From Prevotellaceae bacterium (lineage in GTDB: Bacteria; Bacteroidota; Bacteroidia; Bacteroidales; UBA932), in NCBI GenBank assembly GCA_031265155.1, contig JAISDB010000147.1:1-33839 (forward strand): a stretch of DNA of 33,839 nucleotides. Direction: 5' to 3'. Of this stretch, positions 6,747 to 13,818 are shown piece by piece. Position 1 is the first letter of the stretch, and each line of letters begins with the position of its first letter. Below the pieces are notes generated by a model that saw only the letters and a program-made list of their open reading frames with translations, ran no database searches and had not been told where the DNA came from. Made by a program: the position numbers and the translations under genes.

Positions 6747-8282
6747 TTATAATTTGTGTTTATTGTGGAATTTGAATTTTTGAAATCCGCCGGGAGCCTC
6801 TGCCACTTCGTTTTCACGTAATTTGAACACGCCGCCTTCGACCATGTCGGGACCGTCCATTCGTTTTTGTTTCCGGCTGAAACTGTTAAACTGCGCTTTC
6901 AGGCGTTTCATGTTCGGGTCTTCGGCTTCCTTTTCATTAAAAATCAAATGCCCGAGCCTGTTCAGAGGCTCAAGCAAGCCTTCGATACGCGTGTATTTGT
7001 CTTTTTTATCGCGGTCGTCGCCGATTATCGGTAGAAATACGCCTGTTGCGTTAGCGCGTTCATAAATTGCGGGCAAAATAACCTGTTCGTAAAACGGATT
7101 TTGCAGACTGTTGTTTTCTATCCAAATACGAAGATTCTGAACATTTTTTTGCCTGCAAAAAATATAACACTCAAACAGACATTCGACAAATCGCGCATTG
7201 CTCATAGTGCCGAGAAAAACCTTTGCAATAAAGTAGTCAAAGCCCTTTTTTGCCACAACCCCGACAGCCTTGTCGCTGCCTGAAGTAACATCCTTATTGG
7301 ATGTTGCCGGGTCGGCATAAATGCAGACGGCGCACGAATCCAGGCGCGGAACTTTGCCATCTTTCAAATTTTTGAAAGTATCGCCTCCGTCCATCGGATT
7401 ATTAAAATATTCCTTTTGCGCCGACTCGTAACTTATCGTTGACAGTACCCTGTCGATGCTTTCCTCGCTGTTTTTTGCCGCCCACGCTGATTTGCCGTCT
7501 TTATCGCGTATGTTGATTATCTCGAACCTGTCGGCTTTTTCGCCCAGATATTTAACCGTGCAGTTGTCGTGAATGATATTGCCGTTTACCAGTATTCTTA
7601 ACGGGCCGGATATTGAGCGCGTGGGAATAAGAGCCTCTTCGACCCATTTCTTTTTTGCCGTCATCGTATCTTCGTTGCGGCATTCCTCATCGGTGTCAAT
7701 ATCATCTATAAGAATGAAGTCGGGACGAAAATTGTCCTTACGCGAGCCGCGCGGCGACTGTCCCCAGCCCAAAGCGCGGAACTGACAGCCTTTTTTTATT
7801 GTAAATTTTGCCGCCTCCCATTTTCCGAAAACTTCCTGAATGCCGTAATCGTTAATTAATCGCCTGTTTGCCTCAAAGCAGGCTTTGAAAGGCAATAATA
7901 AATTAACGGCGCTGTCCTGCGTAGCCGAAACAAGCAGAAGATTATTGACTTTACCAAGCATTGCAAGATATGTTACTTCCATCATCGCACGCGCCGATTT
8001 TGCAAGTTCGCGGCTCCATGCGCGCGCTTCGTACCATTCCGCATTCTTCAGTATTCTTTGCGTTGCCCTTTTGTGAAACTCGGCAGGTTCGGCGGTGCAG
8101 TAGTGCGGAAAATAATACTTAAACCACTCTTCGGGACTGTCTTCCAAAAAGCGAATACGCTTGATTTTCGCCGCTGCCGATTCGTTTGGGTCAACGGGAG
8201 TGGATTTCTTGAAGCTCTCGTTAAACTCGCGCCACGCCTTTACATAATCGGTATCGGATGCCGTTTTTATTGTTCTTGCCAT
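6747..8282 (-). CDS. Terminase large subunit (Mu gp28-like)
   Basis: A 511-residue packaging ATPase/nuclease. The N-terminal segment EEWFKYYFPHYCTAEPAEFHKRA precedes a degenerate Walker A-type loop SRELAKSA (about residues 90-97), VSATQDSA (coupling region), a Walker B strand FILIDDIDTDEE (about residue 190-200) and the start of the RNase H-like nuclease at IYADPATS (about residue 320). The motor cuts and pumps phage DNA into the head through the portal. It overlaps the small-subunit gene by 16 bases. Confidence 0.85.
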   Translation of the reverse strand: MARTIKTASDTDYVKAWREFNESFKKSTPVDPNESAAAKIKRIRFLEDSPEEWFKYYFPHYCTAEPAEFHKRATQRILKNAEWYEARAWSRELAKSARAMMEVTYLAMLGKVNNLLLVSATQDSAVNLLLPFKACFEANRRLINDYGIQEVFGKWEAAKFTIKKGCQFRALGWGQSPRGSRKDNFRPDFILIDDIDTDEECRNEDTMTAKKKWVEEALIPTRSISGPLRILVNGNIIHDNCTVKYLGEKADRFEIINIRDKDGKSAWAAKNSEESIDRVLSTISYESAQKEYFNNPMDGGDTFKNLKDGKVPRLDSCAVCIYADPATSNKDVTSGSDKAVGVVAKKGFDYFIAKVFLGTMSNARFVECLFECYIFCRQKNVQNLRIWIENNSLQNPFYEQVILPAIYERANATGVFLPIIGDDRDKKDKYTRIEGLLEPLNRLGHLIFNEKEAEDPNMKRLKAQFNSFSRKQKRMDGPDMVEGGVFKLRENEVAEAPGGFQKFKFHNKHKL

Positions 8283-8737
8283 TTCTGTTTTTCGATTAAG
8301 TGATTAATGAATGCATCGAAATAGTCGTTTGCCTTTTGCGAAAATTCAAAGTCAATGTCTTTTGCAAAAAGAACAAAATCGCGTGCAATAACCGTTGTCT
8401 GTCCGATGTTGTATTTCTGTTCGAGTTCGGCAATGTCGCGGATAAGTTTACGGCGCACGTCGGCTTCTTTTGATGTGGGAAAGCGAAAACCCTCGCTTCT
8501 GTTTTTTATCATGCCGTTAAACTCCGCAAGCTCGTCGTACAGTTCGGATATTCGCCTGTTTTTTGACGTCAAAATACCCTTTTTGAGTTTGTCCCAGTTA
8601 TCCTCTTTTGCCCAGCGCGATACGGAAACTTCGGAAACGCCAAGTTTTTTAGCAATTTCCTTTTGCCTGAAATCCTGCAAAAACATTATCAGAGCAACCT
8701 CTTTAAGGTTAGAATAGTTCCTTTTTTCTTTTTTCAT
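8267..8737 (-). CDS. Terminase small subunit-like HTH protein
   Basis: A 156-residue protein with an N-terminal helix-turn-helix: LKEVALIMFLQDFRQKEIAKKLGVSEVSVSRWAKEDNW (residues 11-48), followed by a long helical region. This is the standard layout of DNA-recognising small terminase subunits in Mu-like phages (Mu gp27 position). It is the first gene of the leftward head operon and overlaps large terminase. A host-type regulator is unlikely given the overlap. Confidence 0.7.
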   Translation of the reverse strand: MKKEKRNYSNLKEVALIMFLQDFRQKEIAKKLGVSEVSVSRWAKEDNWDKLKKGILTSKNRRISELYDELAEFNGMIKNRSEGFRFPTSKEADVRRKLIRDIAELEQKYNIGQTTVIARDFVLFAKDIDFEFSQKANDYFDAFINHLIEKQKWQEQ

Positions 8738-8868
8738 TTTATTGAATTTTTACGCCGCAAAATTGATTGATAAACAGGAAAAATAAAAAAATCACTGTTA
8801 TTTTGACAGTGATTTTTGCACAACAAACATCAAATACTGATTTTTGCGGTCTGTAAAAAATAAAAATT
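8738..8868. promoter_or_regulatory. Divergent control region of the head and tail arms, with inverted repeat
   Basis: 131 bases between two divergent late operons. A perfect 12-bp inverted repeat AAAAATCACTGT (8787-8798) / ACAGTGATTTTT (8806-8817) with a 7-base gap sits at the centre. The ten-mer TGATTTTTGC occurs at 8810-8819 and again at 8838-8847. I see no full TAnnTTTG promoter on either strand, which would fit activator-dependent late promoters as in Mu. The hairpin could also act in the RNA leader. Confidence 0.5.
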
Positions 8869-9801
8869 ATGTCGTACAAAAAATTTGATAGGGAATTTTG
8901 TTTGACCGATAATTCGGTAAATGTGTATGGTTATCGTCTGTTGACAGATGGTTTCGTTCAGGAAAAATTTAAGCCTGCAATCGGTTACTTTATGCACAAG
9001 CGAGAGCTTGGCGTAGCCGTACGCTGGGAAGATTTCCGCGTTGATGGCGATAAGCTTTACGCAAAACCCGTAATTAACGAGAGCGCTTTTCCGAATCTGT
9101 TTGCACAGATTGAGGCGGGATTTTATGCGGGAGCCTCCGCAGGCAGTATTGTGGCGCTGGAATTTAGCGACGATGACAAAATGAAACTTGCCGACCAGAC
9201 AGGCATAACTGTTACAAAATGGTATCCGCGCGAGGTTAGCATCGTTGACTTGCCCGGCAATTACAACGCGCTGGCACAACTGTATGACGAAAGCGACAAT
9301 GTTCTTTACGATTTGAGCGACAAAAAATCACAAAAAAAATCAGAAATGAAAAAAATTGAATTCAACGCAGAGCAATTGCGATTGCTCGACTTGAGCGACA
9401 ATGCAACGGACGACCAAATCACCGTTGCGCTCAAAAATTTAGCCGACAGGGCTAAACGCGCCGATGCTGCCGAAAAGTCTTTAAGCGACCTGAAGGCGGG
9501 AATGACGCAAAAGCAGGTTAAAGCCATTCTTGAAAAAGGAATGAGCGAACACAAATTGACGAAAGAACTCGCCGACAGTCTTGAAAAAGATTACGCAGGC
9601 AATCCTGACGGCTTGCAAAAATTAGTTGATGCAATGCAGCCGCAAAAATTTGTCTCAAAGCAGACAAACTCGAAAGTACCGACTGATTTGCCCGAAAAGT
9701 ACAGGGGCAAATCGTTTAACGATCTCTATGTAAGCGGCGACCTGGAAACAGTCAAAGCCGACTATCCCGATTATTACGAAACATTAAAATCTAAAAAATA
9801 A
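8869..9801 (+). CDS. Prohead protease fused to scaffold domain
   Basis: 310 residues. Residues 1-145 have the HK97-type prohead protease order: His at 43 (GYFMHKREL), Ser-rich strand YAGASAGSIVALEF (residues 87-99), and REVSIVDLPGNYNAL (about 121-135). Residues 155-310 are charged and helical with a KNLADRAKRADAAEKSLSDLK coiled coil, typical of a scaffold, ending in a segment that may bind capsid. The protease cleaves scaffold during head maturation. The stop overlaps the capsid ATG by one base. Confidence 0.75.
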   Translation: MSYKKFDREFCLTDNSVNVYGYRLLTDGFVQEKFKPAIGYFMHKRELGVAVRWEDFRVDGDKLYAKPVINESAFPNLFAQIEAGFYAGASAGSIVALEFSDDDKMKLADQTGITVTKWYPREVSIVDLPGNYNALAQLYDESDNVLYDLSDKKSQKKSEMKKIEFNAEQLRLLDLSDNATDDQITVALKNLADRAKRADAAEKSLSDLKAGMTQKQVKAILEKGMSEHKLTKELADSLEKDYAGNPDGLQKLVDAMQPQKFVSKQTNSKVPTDLPEKYRGKSFNDLYVSGDLETVKADYPDYYETLKSKK

Positions 9802-10787
9802 TGGCAACAAATTCAGGCGCAATAAGCGCAATTCCTGTTGAGATTTTTGCAGCGTATATCGTTGAGAAACTCAGAAAAACAAACCCTCATTTGCAATTTG
9901 CAACCGACGAAAGCGGCAACGTACTCGATGGCTCCGTGGTTCACATACCTCAGGCGGGCAATTCGCCGAGCGTAGTAAAAAACCGTAAAAACTTTCCGGC
10001 AACGGCGGTACAGCGCGGCGACGGTTTTGTAACATATCCTCTTGATGTTTATTCAACGGATCCGACGCATGTAACGTGGCACGAGGAACACGAAATCAGT
10101 TACAACAAAACCGATTCGGTACTTAACGACCATATCGCAACGCTTATAGAAGCCATAGGCGACAATATTCTGTTCGCGTGGGTACGCGGATTAAAACCCA
10201 GTGCAGGCTCATTTGTGGCAGACAGCATTCCCGCTGCAAGCATTATCAGAACGTCAGGCGGTACCGCCGATGTAAATCCCGAAGATGGACAAACAGGACA
10301 GAGACTTGCTTTTTCGTACAGGGATTTGCAAAAGGCGCAGGCAATGATGAATAAGGGCGGCGTTCCCAAAGAGGAGCGTTATGCCATGATTGAATCTTAT
10401 CAGTACCAGCAGTTTCTTGATTCGCTCAGCACAAACCAGATGGCGGCATTTCAAAATTCTGCCGACCTTGCCAATGGTATTGTCGGACGTTTTGCGGGAT
10501 TTCAAATTCTTGAACGCTCGTCGGTTTTGGCGTTTACCACAGCAGGCGTTTTGCGCGTTCCGGGCGAAGCGCTGGCGGCAACGGATAATCTCGGCTCGCT
10601 GTGCTGGCAAAAGTCAAGCGTGGCAAAAGCGCAGGGCGACATTAAACCGTTCCAGACCGTTGACGATCCGACTTACTACGGCGATATTTTTTCTGCGCTG
10701 GTAAAATTCGGTGGTCGATGCCGTCGCGCCGACTGGAAAGGTCTTATCGCAATCGTTCAGGATGTTGTTCCGGATACGGAAGCATAA
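9801..10787 (+). CDS. Major capsid protein
   Basis: 328 residues, directly following the protease/scaffold gene with a one-base overlap. The pattern GSVVHIPQAGNSPSV, then GDGFVTYPLDVYSTDPTHVTW, then the helix VLNDHIATLIEAIGDNILFAW and the C-terminal DPTYYGDIFSALVKFGGR is what I expect for Bacteroidetes HK97-fold capsids (E-loop, spine helix, A-domain). It forms the icosahedral shell. Confidence 0.8.
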   Translation: MATNSGAISAIPVEIFAAYIVEKLRKTNPHLQFATDESGNVLDGSVVHIPQAGNSPSVVKNRKNFPATAVQRGDGFVTYPLDVYSTDPTHVTWHEEHEISYNKTDSVLNDHIATLIEAIGDNILFAWVRGLKPSAGSFVADSIPAASIIRTSGGTADVNPEDGQTGQRLAFSYRDLQKAQAMMNKGGVPKEERYAMIESYQYQQFLDSLSTNQMAAFQNSADLANGIVGRFAGFQILERSSVLAFTTAGVLRVPGEALAATDNLGSLCWQKSSVAKAQGDIKPFQTVDDPTYYGDIFSALVKFGGRCRRADWKGLIAIVQDVVPDTEA

Positions 10788-10818
10788 TTAACTATTACTA
10801 ATTAACAATTATAAGTTT

Positions 10819-11202
10819 ATGAGACAATTTTTTAAAATTATGTATGCCCTCTCGCTGTTGTTTATTGCAATGGCAGTGCGGGCAAAGGAAAAGCAGGGTG
10901 ATGTAATAATTTTTCATTATAACGAATATTGCATCACTGTTGTTGGGCAACCCGCTACTACAGCGGTAATGGAACCTGCTCCCGGTGGAAGCGGATATTA
11001 CGGTATTTATTTATTAAATACGGCGGGAATTGTGCCGGTGGCAATCACAGTCAGCGAACAGGACAATTATGCCGTTATAAAGGAACAGCGGCGAGCGCGC
11101 AAATCCATGTACAGTTACGGACATCGAAATAAAGCAAGAGATTCGTTATGTAAAGCAGCAAAGCAGGCAGCGGAGCGGGCGTCCCGTTCTATTAACAAAT
11201 AA
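10819..11202 (+). CDS. Predicted secreted protein encoded behind the capsid gene
   Basis: 127 residues with an N-terminal signal-like segment (MRQFFKIMYALSLLFIAMAVRA, cut likely after Ala 20-22). The mature part has an IIFHYNEYCITVVG strand region, a Gly/Pro-rich middle and a basic C-terminal helix. A secretion signal inside a capsid operon is unusual and suggests a lysogenic-conversion type gene, or a protein affecting the envelope. No family recognised. Confidence 0.5.
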   Translation: MRQFFKIMYALSLLFIAMAVRAKEKQGDVIIFHYNEYCITVVGQPATTAVMEPAPGGSGYYGIYLLNTAGIVPVAITVSEQDNYAVIKEQRRARKSMYSYGHRNKARDSLCKAAKQAAERASRSINK

Positions 11203-11216
11203 CACACACAAACATC

Positions 11217-11240
11217 AGAGGCGCATTGCGGTGCGCCTCT
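11217..11240. terminator. GC-rich hairpin after the capsid/secreted gene
   Basis: Stem AGAGGCGCA (11217-11225) / TGCGCCTCT (11232-11240), loop TTGCGG. There is no U-run, only TTAAATTAAAA, so it may be an attenuating terminator or a processing/stability hairpin that keeps capsid mRNA abundant relative to tail genes. Confidence 0.55.
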
Positions 11241-11270
11241 TAAATTAAAAAAAGTTTAAATCCAAAAATT

Positions 11271-11615
11271 ATGGAAAAAATAAAAGATTATTTCGAAAGA
11301 TACCCCAATTCGAATGAATGCTTCGAAGCCGGCGGCAGGCTGTTTCACACGCATGGCGCCGCAATAAGTTTCGGCAGCGATGTAAAAAAGTGGACGCGCG
11401 CCGATGTGAAAAAAGAAACTCGGGATGACAATAAGGTTGATTTTGTCGATGCTGACTTAAGCAGCCTTACGCAAAAAGATTTGAAAAAATATGCGGATGA
11501 ATTTGGTTTGAAAACCGAAAACGACAAGAGGGAAATTCTTTTGTCGGCATTGACGGAATACCAAAAACAGTTGAACGATGGAAAAGATGAAGACGAAAAC
11601 GAAGACGACAAATAA
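11271..11615 (+). CDS. Small phage protein with HeH/LEM-like C-terminal region
   Basis: 114 residues. The N-terminus YFERYPNSNECFEAGGRLFHTHGAA recurs in Bacteroidetes Mu-like phages, in my memory. Residues 60-100 (LTQKDLKKYADEFGLKTENDKREILLSALTEY) look like an HeH/LEM-type helix-extended loop-helix. The tail is highly acidic. The role in head or neck assembly is unknown; it lies between capsid and sheath genes. Confidence 0.6.
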   Translation: MEKIKDYFERYPNSNECFEAGGRLFHTHGAAISFGSDVKKWTRADVKKETRDDNKVDFVDADLSSLTQKDLKKYADEFGLKTENDKREILLSALTEYQKQLNDGKDEDENEDDK

Positions 11616-11739
11616 GAATGCCGCCGATGTTTTTTTCAGGCAAAATCCTTTGATAAGGACAGTATATGTTGACGATGACGGCAATATATATCTGTCGTAT
11701 AATGCAAAACAAAATCTTAAAAAAGTTATACGAAAATGA
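11587..11739 (+). CDS. Small basic protein (50 aa) overlapping both neighbours
   Basis: ATG 11587 is inside the previous gene (29-base overlap) and the TGA at 11737-11739 overlaps the sheath ATG at 11736 (ATGA). The product starts with a Lys/Thr run, then FFRQNPLIRTVYVDDDGNIYLSYNAKQN. The tight overlaps and a sensible amphipathic sequence support a coupled real gene. Function unknown. Confidence 0.5.
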   Translation: MKTKTKTTNKNAADVFFRQNPLIRTVYVDDDGNIYLSYNAKQNLKKVIRK

Positions 11740-12818
11740 ACAAGTTAACAATAACGCGAACTAACGGGAATGTCCCCAAAACGCTGCCGGGCGAAGACCA
11801 TATAAGCGGCTTGCTTGTATATTCCGACCAGTTGCCGGCAGGATTTTCGCAAACGGAACGTATAAAAGCTGTTTCGACAATCGAAACGGCGGAAAGTTTG
11901 GGCATAACGCCTGACACGCATCCCGCAATTTACGGCATGCTCAAAGATATTTTCCGCATCAGTGAGGGCATAAGCCTGTATGTAGGAATATTTGAGGAAA
12001 ATGCCGATTTTGACGAAGTAAAGACAATGCAGAATTTTGCCGAAGGCAGGCTTCGACAGATTGCTGTTTACAATGCAGCCGTTGCAATATCGGCTGACAG
12101 TATCGTTGCGCTGCAGGCTGTTGCCGCTCAACTCGAAAGCGAAGATACTCCGCTTTCCATATTGTATTATCCGCAAGTGGCGAACATTGCAGCGCTGCCG
12201 GCAATATCGGCAACAGGACGCAAAAACGTGTCGGTTGTCATTGCAAAGGATGGACTGGGCGTTGTTCTTGGAACCGTTGCGGCGGCAAAAGTAAACGAAA
12301 GCATTGCATGGGTAAGGAAGTTCCCGACGGGAATAGAAAATCCCGCGTTCAGCGATGGAACACTGTTGCGCGATGTGGACAAAGCAGTTGTGGAATCCAT
12401 CGACACAAAGCGATATCTGTTCTTTGTAACCTATCCGGGACTTGCCGATTCGTATATCAACGACAGTCATACCTGTGATTTGGCTGCAAGCGATTATGCA
12501 TATCTTGAACTTGTGCGCACGATGGACAAAGCCGTGCGCGGCATTCGCACCTATCTGCTGCCCGAACTCGGCGGCAATGTTTATATTGACGCAGAAACGG
12601 GAAAATTGCAGCCTTACAGCGTGAAAAATCTCGAACTGATTGCGGGCAAGGCAATCGAGGATATGGAACGCGCGGGCGAAATCAGCGGTTACTCCGTTGA
12701 GATAGACCCCGAACAGAATGTACTTTCGACTTCAACGGTTGAGATTGTTATAAAACAGGTTTCAACAGGAGTAATGCGTAAAATTAATGTAAAAATAGGT
12801 TATACTGAAAAATTATGA
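11736..12818 (+). CDS. Contractile tail sheath protein (DUF2586-like)
   Basis: 360 residues. The N-terminal domain contains LPGEDHISGLLVYSDQLPAGF, followed by a domain with the RQIAVYN and LSILYYPQVANI strands, and a C-terminal conserved region KRYLFFVTYPGLADSYINDSHT to the end (VEIVIKQVSTGVMRKINVKIGY). This matches the DUF2586 sheath family of Bacteroidetes myo-type phages. It shows that the tail is contractile. The end overlaps the tube gene by four bases. Confidence 0.7.
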   Translation: MNKLTITRTNGNVPKTLPGEDHISGLLVYSDQLPAGFSQTERIKAVSTIETAESLGITPDTHPAIYGMLKDIFRISEGISLYVGIFEENADFDEVKTMQNFAEGRLRQIAVYNAAVAISADSIVALQAVAAQLESEDTPLSILYYPQVANIAALPAISATGRKNVSVVIAKDGLGVVLGTVAAAKVNESIAWVRKFPTGIENPAFSDGTLLRDVDKAVVESIDTKRYLFFVTYPGLADSYINDSHTCDLAASDYAYLELVRTMDKAVRGIRTYLLPELGGNVYIDAETGKLQPYSVKNLELIAGKAIEDMERAGEISGYSVEIDPEQNVLSTSTVEIVIKQVSTGVMRKINVKIGYTEKL

Positions 12819-13252
12819 ACGGAATAAGACATTTGCCGTTAATCAACGGCGTGGAGCCTTCGTGGGCAAATCTGGTTATAGCAATAGCAGGAGTTGTCGA
12901 AACCGGAATAACAAAAATAGACTACGGCGACGAGCAGACAATAGAAGACATTTACGGAGCCGGACAACGCCCGGTGGCTCGCGGCTATGGCAACATTGCG
13001 TCAAAATGCGCGATAACGCTGCTGCGCAGTTCGGTGGAGGCAATACGGGCAGCAAGCCTTACGGGACGCCTGCAGGATATTGACCCTTTCAATATTACGG
13101 TCAGCTTTGTTCCCGCCGGAGGCAACGGAACGATTGTTACGCACAAAATCCGCAACTGCCAGTTTACGACCGATACGCTTGCCGCATCGCAGGGCGAAAC
13201 AAAGAATGAAACAGAATTTACTCTTATATGTTCGCATATTGAATGGAAATAA
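12815..13252 (+). CDS. Tail tube protein
   Basis: 145 residues, ATG overlapping the sheath stop. Mostly beta-strand sequence (ANLVIAIAGVVETGITKIDYG, DPFNITVSFVPAGGNGTIVTHKIRNCQFTTD, then TEFTLICSHIEWK), as in tail tube proteins with the common beta-barrel fold. Position right after the sheath and before the tail chaperone is standard. Family-level similarity is inferred from layout. Confidence 0.65.
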   Translation: MNGIRHLPLINGVEPSWANLVIAIAGVVETGITKIDYGDEQTIEDIYGAGQRPVARGYGNIASKCAITLLRSSVEAIRAASLTGRLQDIDPFNITVSFVPAGGNGTIVTHKIRNCQFTTDTLAASQGETKNETEFTLICSHIEWK

Positions 13253-13289
13253 TTCGGCATGATTTAATCATTATTTAAATATTAAATGT

Positions 13290-13604
13290 ATGGAAATTAA
13301 AAAAAATTTAAGCGGTGAGGCGACCAAAGAGCAAATTGCAATGTGGAAAGCTAAACACGGGACGGTATTTGAAGTTATAATTGACGATGCCGTTTGCTAT
13401 CTTCACAAACCGGACAGGAATGTTATCAGCGCTGCGGCAACGCTCGGACAGAACGACCCGATGCGCTTCAACGAAGTACTGATCGAAAACTGCTGGATTT
13501 CGGGCGACGAAAAAATAAAAACGGATAACGATTACTTTTTTGCACTGGTAGAAAAGGCGGAAGAGTTGCTGAGGTTTAAAACGGCAGAGATAAAAAAGTT
13601 ATAA
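13290..13604 (+). CDS. Tail assembly chaperone, short product
   Basis: 104 residues when translated to the in-frame TAA (13602-13604). Small helical protein between tube and tape measure, the fixed position of tail assembly chaperones. Just before the stop lies the slippery heptamer A AAA AAG (13592-13598), so part of the ribosomes should shift -1 and make a longer form (see next entry). Confidence 0.75.
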   Translation: MEIKKNLSGEATKEQIAMWKAKHGTVFEVIIDDAVCYLHKPDRNVISAAATLGQNDPMRFNEVLIENCWISGDEKIKTDNDYFFALVEKAEELLRFKTAEIKKL

Positions 13605-13771
13605 GCGAGGCAAGCGGGAAAGCCAAAGATGACTGGATTGGACTGCTTGACGCTTCATTGCAGTATTATCTTGGAATACGCGAACCCTCGCTGTTAACAG
13701 ACGAACAATGGGCTGCAAAGATTGCGCAGTTAGCGCAAATCAGGTCGAAAGAAGCGGGTAATAAATCTTAA
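13598..13771 (+). CDS. Tail assembly chaperone -1 frameshift extension
   Basis: After slipping on A AAA AAG, translation continues as VISEASGKAKDDWIGLL and onward to TAA 13769-13771, adding 57 residues for a fusion of about 160. The extension has no start codon of its own in frame, reads as good protein (helical, acidic/aromatic), and lies directly upstream of the tape measure gene. This is the G/GT arrangement of phage lambda, with the same function expected: the longer form recruits tape measure protein. Confidence 0.75.
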   Translation, partial: VISEASGKAKDDWIGLLDASLQYYLGIREPSLLTDEQWAAKIAQLAQIRSKEAGNKS

Positions 13772-13818
13772 TTAATTATAACTGAAAAAAGATTTTAAAA
13801 AACAATTTTCTCAAAAAA

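Noticed and set aside
11745..12470. 241-residue open frame on the - strand opposite the sheath gene
   Set aside because: Antisense shadow of a well-supported gene; Arg/Cys/Tyr-rich sequence without domain, typical for the complement of this codon usage.
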